From Dermatophilaceae bacterium (GTDB lineage: Bacteria; Actinomycetota; Actinomycetes; Actinomycetales; Dermatophilaceae), in the NCBI GenBank assembly GCA_013361975.1, contig JABFXB010000445.1, positions 1 through 5,591 on the forward strand: DNA of 5,591 bases, given 5' to 3'. Numbering within the stretch: position 1 is the first letter of the stretch; each line of letters opens with the position of its first letter. The notes below the pieces were generated by a model, which saw nothing but the letters and a program-made list of their open reading frames with translations, made no database searches and was not told the DNA's origin. Below, piece after piece: positions 1 through 5,434 of this stretch. The position numbers and the translations under genes are program-made.

Positions 1-116
1 GGGCACCGAGGCCCGCGCCCAAGCCCACACCGAAGCCGGCACCACCCGCCCGAAAGTCGGGCCGGCCGAGCGTCCCCAGCTGGGACGACATCATGTTCGG
101 CCGCAAGACCGACTGA
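1..116 (+). CDS. sepH: Septation protein SepH (DUF3071 family), C-terminal end only
   Basis: Reading in the frame that begins at base 3 gives 37 codons ending in a TGA at 114-116; the start lies outside the window. The visible peptide has two parts: a low-complexity linker rich in Pro, Ala and Lys (APRPAPKPTPKPAPPARK), then the terminal block GRPSVPSWDDIMFGRKTD. The block PSVPSWD(D/E)IMFG is, as I recognise it, the conserved C-terminal signature of SepH, an actinobacterial cell-division protein that binds FtsZ and influences its assembly. The N-terminal DUF3071 domain with its helix-turn-helix would lie upstream and cannot be checked. The gene converges on thymidine kinase, with 34 bases between the two stop codons. 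The identification rests on this short tail and on the neighbourhood, both of which fit. Confidence 0.82.
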   Translation, partial: APRPAPKPTPKPAPPARKSGRPSVPSWDDIMFGRKTD

Positions 117-130
117 ACAGCGCGTTCACA

Positions 131-162
131 CAGGCCGGCTCGGGGCGGCCTCAGTCGGCCTG
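131..162. terminator. Candidate bidirectional terminator between convergent genes
   Basis: The short space between the sepH stop and the thymidine kinase stop contains AGGCCG at 132-137, which can pair with CGGCCT at 146-151 (6 bp, 8-nt loop). Alternatively CAGGCCG at 131-137 can pair with CGGCCTG at 156-162 (7 bp, 18-nt loop). The two hairpins share the left arm and exclude each other. The right arms run into the last codons of thymidine kinase. There is no T-tract on either strand, so this is not a canonical intrinsic terminator, although tract-less hairpins are often proposed as terminators in actinobacteria. The call is inferred from position and pairing only. Confidence 0.3.
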
Positions 163-843
163 CGTGATCGGCAGCGGGGGCACGGGACACACGTCGAGGT
201 CGAAGGGCAGCACCTCGGGCGAGATCGCCGCTGCCTTCGCGGCATGCGACGTCATGCGGCGCATGTAGTGGCGACGGCAGAGCACCTCGTACTCCACGAG
301 GCCCGTCGTGCCCGGCTTCGTGTCGCCGACGACGACCTGCTCCCCCTCGACGACCATGACCCCGTCGAGCACACGAGCGTTGGTGGTGGCGCGGCGACCG
401 CACCAGCAGAGCGCCTCGACCTGCAGCACCTGCACCCGGTCGGCGAGCTCGATGAGCCGCTTGCTGCCCGGGAACAGCTCGGTGCGGAAGTCCGCGGTGA
501 TGCCGAAGGCGAAGACGTCGACCTCCATCTCGTCGACGATGCGGGCGAGCTGCTCGACCTGGTCGCAGGTGTAGAACTGGGCCTCGTCGCAGATGAGGTA
601 GTCGATGCGCGTGCCGGCCGTCGCGCGGCCGACGATCTCCTCCCAGAAGTCGAGGTCGTCACCGACCTCGAGCGCGCCCGTCGAGAGGCCCAGGCGCGAG
701 CTGAGCACGTTCGTGCCGGCGCGGTCCATCTTCGTGAAGATGAGGCCGACGCGACCCCGGGCGCCGTGGTTGTGGTCCATCTGCAGGGCGAGCGTCGACT
801 TGCCGCAGTCCATGGTTCCGGAGAAGAAGACGAGCTCAGCCAC
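151..843 (-). CDS. tdk: Thymidine kinase, TK1-like (type II)
   Basis: This 230-residue cytosolic salvage enzyme phosphorylates thymidine to dTMP with ATP. The ATP-binding loop is SGTMDCGKST at residues 8-17, with Lys15 and Ser16 in the usual P-loop roles. DEAQF at 86-90 carries the likely catalytic base Glu87. FGITADFR at 113-120 is the conserved segment before the substrate-binding lasso, followed by LFPGSKRLIELAD (123-135). The structural zinc site is probably Cys146, Cys148 (CWCG), Cys189 and His192 (CRRH). I chose the GTG at 841-843 because the family motif begins right there (MAELVFFSG), the length is normal for the family, and a GGTGG element lies 6 bases upstream. The open frame continues upstream to 1113, but that part is an Arg-rich shadow of the preceding gene. 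It is the last gene of a four-gene minus-strand cluster and starts 11 bases after the phosphatase-like gene stops. The P-loop Cys13 replaces the Ser found in many other TK1-like enzymes (MFSGKS); I believe this is usual in actinobacteria. Confidence 0.95.
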   Translation of the reverse strand: MAELVFFSGTMDCGKSTLALQMDHNHGARGRVGLIFTKMDRAGTNVLSSRLGLSTGALEVGDDLDFWEEIVGRATAGTRIDYLICDEAQFYTCDQVEQLARIVDEMEVDVFAFGITADFRTELFPGSKRLIELADRVQVLQVEALCWCGRRATTNARVLDGVMVVEGEQVVVGDTKPGTTGLVEYEVLCRRHYMRRMTSHAAKAAAISPEVLPFDLDVCPVPPLPITQAD

Positions 844-854
844 GAGGCACCACC

Positions 855-2003
855 CTAGGTGCCACGGCGGGGTGGCACCACGACCACCGGCACGGCGAGT
901 TCGGCGTCGCTCGTCGACCCGTGCAGCCCCAGCAGGGCGACCAGCTCCTTGCGCATGAGGCCCGAGTGCACGACGGCGAACGAGCCGCGCATGACGACGA
1001 CGAGGTCGCCGATGCGACCCTCCACGCCGGGGCGCACCGGCCCGAACCAGCCGTCGGCGACGGCCTGCTCGCGGGTCAGCACCTGCACCCGGCCGCCAAG
1101 GCGCTCGGTCCACGCCTGGCGCACATCGTCGGTGGCGCCCCGCTCGGCGTACAGCTGGAGGTTGCGCGGCTCACCGCCGAGGTGGCGCACGCCGGACATG
1201 AGGGCCGGCTCGTTGACGAGGTCGACGCGGTCGTGGAACGGGATGTCGACCATGCCGTGGTCGGCGGTGACGACGACGGAGGTGTCGTCGGGCACCCGGG
1301 CCGCGAGCTGCCGCACCGCCGCGTCGACGGCCTCCACCTCGTCGCCCCACTGCCACGACTGGCAGCCGTGCACGTGACCGACCTTGTCGACCTCGCCCCA
1401 GTAGAGGTAGACCAGCGAGCGGGGCGCCGCGCGAACTGCCGCCGCCGCGGCGTCCACGCGCTCGTCGAGGGTGCGTGCGGCGCGGAACCGCCCTCCGCGC
1501 AAGGTGGCCCGGGTGAGCCCGGACCCGTCGAAGTAGTACGGGCCGACCATGGTCACGGAGATGCCGGCGTTCTCGGCCGCCTCGAAGACCGTCTCGTTCG
1601 GCTGCCACGCGACCGGGTCTGGCCCGTCCTCCCAGGACAGCTCGTTGAGCAGCTTGTCGGTGTCGGGGTCGAGCACCTGCATGCCGACGAGGCCGTGCGA
1701 CCCCGGCGGCAGACCGGTGCCGAAGGTGCCCATCGACGTGGCCGTCGTGGTCGGGAAGCCGCAGGGCACCCGGTGCGCGGTGCCGAGGTGGCTGCGCAGG
1801 AACGGGGCGTGGCCGCTGCGCTGGCGCAGCAGGTCGTGGCCGAGGCCGTCGACGAGCACGACCACGGTGCGGGCCGCGGCGGGCAGGTCGAAGACGTCAC
1901 GGCCGGCATACCTCGGCACACCCAGCCGGTCGGCGACCGAAGGGAGCACCGAGGCGAGCGTGCCGCGGGACCAGTCGGTCGGGCCCGGAACGGGGTTGGT
2001 CAT
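855..2003 (-). CDS. Alkaline phosphatase-superfamily / nucleotide pyrophosphatase-phosphodiesterase (PF01663-like) protein
   Basis: This 382-residue metal-dependent phosphoesterase shows the landmarks of the type I phosphodiesterase/nucleotide pyrophosphatase family in order. They are the metal-binding Asp52 (VVVLVDGLGHDLL), the nucleophile block FPTTTATS at 83-90, the TGLPPGSHGLVG strand (97-108), YWGEVDKVGHVHG (201-213) with Asp206 and His210, TADHGM (246-251) with Asp248 and His249, and a final LLGLHGS (358-364) with His361. By alignment to PTKT-type family members the nucleophile is probably Thr87. A full two-metal site is therefore present and the enzyme should be active. No signal peptide or membrane segment is visible, so it is likely cytoplasmic, unlike many secreted relatives. 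The ATG at 2001-2003 has no Shine-Dalgarno sequence. It lies 9 bases after the stop of the DUF5998 gene, which suggests translational coupling. The substrate cannot be told from the sequence; a nucleotide or phosphodiester is plausible, and pairing with thymidine kinase is only suggestive. Confidence 0.88.
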   Translation of the reverse strand: MTNPVPGPTDWSRGTLASVLPSVADRLGVPRYAGRDVFDLPAAARTVVVLVDGLGHDLLRQRSGHAPFLRSHLGTAHRVPCGFPTTTATSMGTFGTGLPPGSHGLVGMQVLDPDTDKLLNELSWEDGPDPVAWQPNETVFEAAENAGISVTMVGPYYFDGSGLTRATLRGGRFRAARTLDERVDAAAAAVRAAPRSLVYLYWGEVDKVGHVHGCQSWQWGDEVEAVDAAVRQLAARVPDDTSVVVTADHGMVDIPFHDRVDLVNEPALMSGVRHLGGEPRNLQLYAERGATDDVRQAWTERLGGRVQVLTREQAVADGWFGPVRPGVEGRIGDLVVVMRGSFAVVHSGLMRKELVALLGLHGSTSDAELAVPVVVVPPRRGT

Positions 2004-2012
2004 GGGCAGCGG

Positions 2013-2612
2013 TCAGTGCGCGGTGCCGCCGCCGATGCTGGCGGACAGCACGCGCGCGAAGCGCATCGCGTTGCCCACGGCGTTCTCGCCGTCGGCGGCC
2101 GAGCTGATGCGCAGCGAGATGTCGTCCGAGGCGATGGTGCCCTCGAACCCGTGGTCGGCGGTGCAGTCGGGGTCGCCGCACTGGGCGGGGATCATGTCGA
2201 GGCGGCTGACCGCGCCCCACCCGAGCGTCAGCGTGAGGTCGCGGCCGTGCGTGCCCGGAGTGAAGGTGTCGGGCTGCGCCACGACGTGCGTCAGCATGAC
2301 GCCCCGCACCGCGGCGAGCGGCACCGTCTCGGTGGTCGCCGTGGCCATCAGCTTGTCCTCGGACTCGGCGTGGTCGTCGGCGTGCGCGATGACGAGGCGC
2401 AGCGGCGTGACGACGAGAACCGTGACGTGGCGCCGCACGGTCTCGTGGTCGAAGGTCGTCTCCTGGTGGACCAGGTGCGACACGACCTCGTCGTCGGCGA
2501 TGGCCGACTCGACGACGTCACAGACGAGTGAGGGGTAGTAGCCGGCTCGGGTGATGGCCTCGGTGAGGTCTGGCGGAAGGGCTCGGCCGGTGCCCTGGGT
2601 GGCGCGTCGCAT
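2013..2612 (-). CDS. DUF5998 family protein, function unknown
   Basis: This 199-residue soluble protein matches what I recognise as the actinobacterial DUF5998 family, which has no assigned role. There is no signal peptide or membrane segment. The N-terminal half (10-60) looks helical (LPPDLTEAITRAGYYPSLV, then DVVESAIADDEVVSHLVHQETTF). A β-rich middle follows (HVTVLVVTPLRLVIAH, 62-77; TETVPLAAVRGVMLTHVV, 94-111; DLTLTLGWGAVSRLDMIPA, 125-143), reminiscent of small β-barrel or PH-like folds, which is my inference. A cluster CGDPDCTADHG (145-155) contains Cys145, Cys150 and His154 and could bind a metal. The C-terminus is a helix (AVGNAMRFARVLSASI). The ATG at 2610-2612 is supported by AAGGAT six bases upstream. 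It lies 36 bases downstream of the GNAT fusion and 9 bases upstream of the phosphatase-like gene, so it is almost certainly co-transcribed with both. Confidence 0.85.
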   Translation of the reverse strand: MRRATQGTGRALPPDLTEAITRAGYYPSLVCDVVESAIADDEVVSHLVHQETTFDHETVRRHVTVLVVTPLRLVIAHADDHAESEDKLMATATTETVPLAAVRGVMLTHVVAQPDTFTPGTHGRDLTLTLGWGAVSRLDMIPAQCGDPDCTADHGFEGTIASDDISLRISSAADGENAVGNAMRFARVLSASIGGGTAH

Positions 2613-2618
2613 GGCCCC

Positions 2619-2624
2619 ATCCTT
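2619..2624 (-). promoter_or_regulatory. Ribosome binding site of the DUF5998 gene
   Basis: On the minus strand the sequence AAGGAT sits six bases before the ATG at 2612. It supports that start over the ATG at 2618-2620, which is in another frame and overlaps the site. It lies in the 36-base gap after the GNAT fusion stop. I see no convincing terminator hairpin in that gap, consistent with read-through from the upstream gene. Confidence 0.6.
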
Positions 2625-2648
2625 GCACTGACGGGCAGAGCGGGTGTC

Positions 2649-5354
2649 TCAGGTCATGCGTCGGCGGCCGGGGTCCTTGCGCACGAGCGCGGGCCGCACC
2701 ACGACCTCGGCACCGAGCACGTCGACGCCGCCCGTCCAGGCGTTGACGGGGTTGAGCTCGACGGAGGAGAGCTCCGGGTGGTCGTCGGCCAGCACGGAGA
2801 GCCGGGCGACGAGGTCGGCGAGCGCGGAGCGGTGCACCGGCGCTGCTCCGCGGTGGCCGTTGAGCAGGGGCGCCGCCTTCACCCCGTCGATGAGGTCGGT
2901 GACGTCGACGTCGGTGAGGGGCGGGATGCGGTGGGCCACGTCGCCGAGCAGTTCCGTCGGTGGCCCCGCCACCGAGAAGCTGACGACGGGGCCGAAGAGC
3001 GGGTCCTCGGTCGCGCGGATGACGGTCGAGACACCGGGCACGGCCATCCGCTGGACGACGAACCGGTCGGCGACGAGGGGGCCGAGCCGCTCGCTGAGCG
3101 AGGCGTACGCGTTGCGGACGGCGTCGCCGTCGACGAGGTCGCCGCGCACGCCGACGAGCCCGGGCTGGTGGCGCACGACCGGCGACGTCGACTTGAGGAT
3201 GACGGGGTAGGTGAGCTCGTCGGCGGCGGCCACGGCCGCCTCGACGCCGGTGACCTCCACAGCCGGCCAGAGGCGTATGCCGTAGGCGCCGAGCAGCTCA
3301 CGCGCCTCCTCACGCGTCAGCGCGCGCCCCTCGCTGCTGCCCGCGAGGTAGCCGTCGATGAGCGTCTCGGCGCGCAGCCGGTCGATGCCCACCGGTGCCA
3401 CAGGGGTGCCGCGGTCGCGCTGGCGCCACAAGGCGTACCTCGTGACGGCGTTGAGGGCGCGGATGCCGTCCTCGGGCATGGCGTACGCCGGCACCGACCG
3501 GCGTACGCCGTCCTGGTCGTAGGAGAGCCCGTCACCCACGCCCCGCATGCCGAGGAACGTTGCGACACAGGGTTTCTCGTAGTCGGCGACGATGTTGCGC
3601 ACCGCGGTGTGCACCTCTTCGTCCTGGGTGACGAGGGGCGGGATGAAGGCGGCGACGACGCTGTCGACCTCCGGGTCGGCGAACGCGGCGTCCAGCGCGG
3701 CCGCGAACTCCTCGGCAGAGGCCTGCGGCGGGAGCGAGACCGGGCCGTGGGTCACGTGCAGCCCCCAGCTGACGCACGCGCTCGCGCTGAGGGCGCCGAG
3801 GGCGTCGGAGTTGCCGACGATCGCGACCCGGTCGCCCTTGGGCAGCGGCTGGTGCAGGGTGAGCTGCGCGACGTCGAAGAGCTGGTGCACGTTCTCCACG
3901 CGGATGACGCCGGCCTGCCGGAGCAGGGCGTCGAAAGCCTGCGGTGGCACGTTGGTGACGCGCGTGCGGTGCCCGGGGGGCGCCGCGAAGCTCGAGACTC
4001 CGGAGCTCACCACGACGACCGGCTTCACCGCGGCGAGCGCCCGGGCGATGCGCGAGAACTTGCGGGGGTTGCCCATCGACTCGAGGTAGAGGCCGACGGT
4101 GTCGGTGCCCTGGTCGTCGATCCAGTACTGCATGAGGTCGTTGCCCGACACGTCGACCCGGTTGCCGGCCGATGCGAAGACCGAGATGCCGAGACCTCGC
4201 CTGGCCGCCGACGCCAGCACCGCCACGCCGAGGGCGCCGCTCTGCGCGAAGAGGCCCAGACGTCCGGAGTCAGGGATCACCGAGGCGAGCGTGGCGTTGA
4301 GGCGCACGTCCGGGTCGTTGTTGATGAGGCCGAAGCTGTTGGGCCCGACGATGCGCATGCCGGCACGCCGCACGCGACGACGCAGCTTCTCCTGCAGGAG
4401 GATTCCCTCCTCACCCGCCTCGGCGAACCCGGCGGAGAGCACGAGCAGGGCCTTGACTCCCGCCTTGCCGCAGTCCTTGACGACGTCGATGGCCTGCGCC
4501 GCCGGCACCACGACGATCGCGAGGTCGACGGGCTCGGGGGTCTCGCGGATGCTCGGGTAGGCCTTGAAGCCCTGGACGTGCTCGGCCACCCGGTGGATCG
4601 GGTAGAGCTCCCCCTGGTAGCCGGCGGCGACGATGTTGCGCATGACCAGCGCACCGATGGACTCCTCGCGCCGGCTCGCGCCGATGATCGCGACCCGTTC
4701 GGGGAAGAGGATGGTGCGCATGCTCCGCGACTCGGCACGGTGCTCGCGCGAGAGCTGCACCGCCTTGCTCTGCTCGGTCGGCTTGATGTCGAAGGCGACC
4801 TCGACGACGCCGTCCTCGATGTGGTGCGTGACCTCGTAGCCGGCGTCCTTGAAGACCGTCAGCATCTTGCGGTTCTGCGGCAGCACCTCGGCGACGAATC
4901 TGGTGATCCCCATCTCCTGGGCGATCGCGGCGAGGTGCTCGAGCATCACCGAACCGATTCCCTTGCCCTGGAAGTGGTCCGAGATGTTGAACGCCACCTC
5001 CGCCGACGTCGGGTTGATGCGGTCGTAGCGCCCGATGCCGGTGATCTCGCCGTCGAGGGTCGCGACGAGGGCAACGCGGTCGTGGTGGTCGACGTGGGTG
5101 AAGCGGTGGACGTCCCGTTCGCTCAGCTCGCGCAACGGCGCGAAGAAGCGCAGGTAGATCGACTCCTCCGACTGCTTGCTGTGGAAGGCGCGGATGCCGT
5201 CGGCGTCGTCCGGGGTGATCGGCCGGATGTGCGCGACGGATCCGTCGCGGAGCACCACGTCGGCCTCCCACTCGAGGGGCGCACCGGCCGCCCGGGCCGA
5301 GACCCGCTCCATCGCCGCGGTGTCGTCGAGCTCGCCACCCTCCATGGCCCACAT
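2649..5354 (-). CDS. GNAT acetyltransferase fused to NDP-forming acetate/acyl-CoA synthetase domains
   Basis: This 901-residue cytoplasmic fusion belongs to the 'bifunctional GNAT / acetate--CoA ligase' family of actinobacteria. Residues about 38-190 are a GNAT domain: EVAF near Glu119, and the acetyl-CoA pyrophosphate loop QGKGIG at 129-134. Residues about 214-310 are a CoA-binding Rossmann domain (LFPERVAIIGASRR). About 330-500 is a succinyl-CoA-ligase-like domain (GPNSFGLIN 337-345, QSGALG 371-376, Glu425 in YLE, candidate phospho-histidine His462). About 670-890 is an ATP-grasp domain (LKS with Lys721, His729, ELNP with Glu866 and Asn868). Relatives of this architecture (Pat/PatZ-type) acetylate lysines of acyl-CoA synthetases, often with an inactive synthetase half acting as a sensor. 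Here both relay histidines survive, but their surroundings are changed (GHRTRVTN instead of SHTGALAG; HQPGLVGV instead of HKSDxGGV; VAGP instead of GxGG), so ligase activity is doubtful. The ATG at 5352-5354 is preferred because GAGGTGA lies just upstream. Unusually, GNAT comes first, opposite to Salmonella Pat. It is the first gene of the minus-strand cluster. Confidence 0.92.
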   Translation of the reverse strand: MWAMEGGELDDTAAMERVSARAAGAPLEWEADVVLRDGSVAHIRPITPDDADGIRAFHSKQSEESIYLRFFAPLRELSERDVHRFTHVDHHDRVALVATLDGEITGIGRYDRINPTSAEVAFNISDHFQGKGIGSVMLEHLAAIAQEMGITRFVAEVLPQNRKMLTVFKDAGYEVTHHIEDGVVEVAFDIKPTEQSKAVQLSREHRAESRSMRTILFPERVAIIGASRREESIGALVMRNIVAAGYQGELYPIHRVAEHVQGFKAYPSIRETPEPVDLAIVVVPAAQAIDVVKDCGKAGVKALLVLSAGFAEAGEEGILLQEKLRRRVRRAGMRIVGPNSFGLINNDPDVRLNATLASVIPDSGRLGLFAQSGALGVAVLASAARRGLGISVFASAGNRVDVSGNDLMQYWIDDQGTDTVGLYLESMGNPRKFSRIARALAAVKPVVVVSSGVSSFAAPPGHRTRVTNVPPQAFDALLRQAGVIRVENVHQLFDVAQLTLHQPLPKGDRVAIVGNSDALGALSASACVSWGLHVTHGPVSLPPQASAEEFAAALDAAFADPEVDSVVAAFIPPLVTQDEEVHTAVRNIVADYEKPCVATFLGMRGVGDGLSYDQDGVRRSVPAYAMPEDGIRALNAVTRYALWRQRDRGTPVAPVGIDRLRAETLIDGYLAGSSEGRALTREEARELLGAYGIRLWPAVEVTGVEAAVAAADELTYPVILKSTSPVVRHQPGLVGVRGDLVDGDAVRNAYASLSERLGPLVADRFVVQRMAVPGVSTVIRATEDPLFGPVVSFSVAGPPTELLGDVAHRIPPLTDVDVTDLIDGVKAAPLLNGHRGAAPVHRSALADLVARLSVLADDHPELSSVELNPVNAWTGGVDVLGAEVVVRPALVRKDPGRRRMT
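3480..3509. repeat. Perfect 12-bp inverted repeat made of two copies of a 10-bp palindrome
   Basis: GGCGTACGCCGG at 3480-3491 and CCGGCGTACGCC at 3498-3509 are exact reverse complements separated by CACCGA. Each arm also contains the self-palindrome GGCGTACGCC (3480-3489 and 3500-3509), whose centres are 20 bases apart, about two helical turns. The repeat lies inside the synthetase part of the GNAT fusion gene (around residues 616-625) and the two copies are read in different codon frames, so a repeated peptide does not explain it. Near matches occur at 3102-3111 (GGCGTACGCG) and 3272-3281 (GGCGTATGCC). It could be an operator-like protein site, an RNA hairpin or chance in GC-rich DNA. Confidence 0.6.
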
Positions 5355-5434
5355 CCTGTCACCTCGCCGCTGGGGCGCATCGCACATGCCGGGACGCAGC
5401 AGGCTCACGTCAGGCCGGATGGCAGTCTGTTCGC
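5355..5434. promoter_or_regulatory. Divergent intergenic region with promoters for the four-gene cluster and the nitroreductase gene
   Basis: This 80-base space separates the starts of two divergent genes and must hold the promoters of both unless transcription starts inside a neighbour. On the minus strand CTGACG (5408-5413 read in reverse) matches four of six bases of a TTGACA -35 element, but I find no good -10 at the right distance. On the plus strand CAGTCT (5423-5428) keeps the A and final T of a TANNNT -10 element and ends six bases before the nitroreductase ATG, which would fit a leaderless transcript; no good -35 is visible. I see no clear operator palindrome. These promoter assignments are weak. 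Confidence 0.35.
5359..5365 (-). promoter_or_regulatory. Ribosome binding site that decides the start of the GNAT fusion
   Basis: On the minus strand GAGGTGA is followed by CAGG and then the ATG at 5352-5354, giving seven bases between GAGG and the start. Other in-frame ATGs at 5408, 5387, 5345 and 5312 lack such a site: the first two would put the start inside the divergent promoter space, and the third is too far from this element. The encoded N-terminus is then MWAMEGGELDD, followed by about 25 poorly conserved-looking residues before the GNAT fold. Confidence 0.7.

Noticed and set aside
244..858. A 204-codon plus-strand frame antisense to thymidine kinase
   Set aside because: Thymidine kinase has all catalytic motifs on the other strand; the antisense peptide shows only Asp/Glu/Leu/Arg-rich composition and no fold signature.
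844..1113. N-terminal extension of thymidine kinase by 90 residues
   Set aside because: The extension is Arg/Gly-rich, overlaps the end of the phosphatase-like gene in another frame, and the family start MAELVFF coincides with the GTG at 843.
921..2531. A 536-codon open frame on the plus strand, antisense to the phosphatase-like and DUF5998 genes
   Set aside because: It lies opposite two well-supported genes, its protein is low-complexity (Arg, Gly, Val, Ala, His) with no recognisable domain, and long antisense frames are expected where third positions are almost always G or C.
1549..2538. A second long plus-strand frame over the same region
   Set aside because: It is Ser/Arg/Pro-rich without motifs, and it is a frame shadow of the minus-strand genes.
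4411..5352. A 313-codon minus-strand frame overlapping the GNAT fusion
   Set aside because: It is the same region read in another frame; its peptide is dominated by Arg, Gly, Ala and His, and the GNAT motifs are in the other frame.
5355..5408. N-terminal extension of the GNAT fusion to an ATG at 5408
   Set aside because: A strong GAGGTGA site lies immediately before the ATG at 5354, and the extension would consume most of the divergent promoter space.
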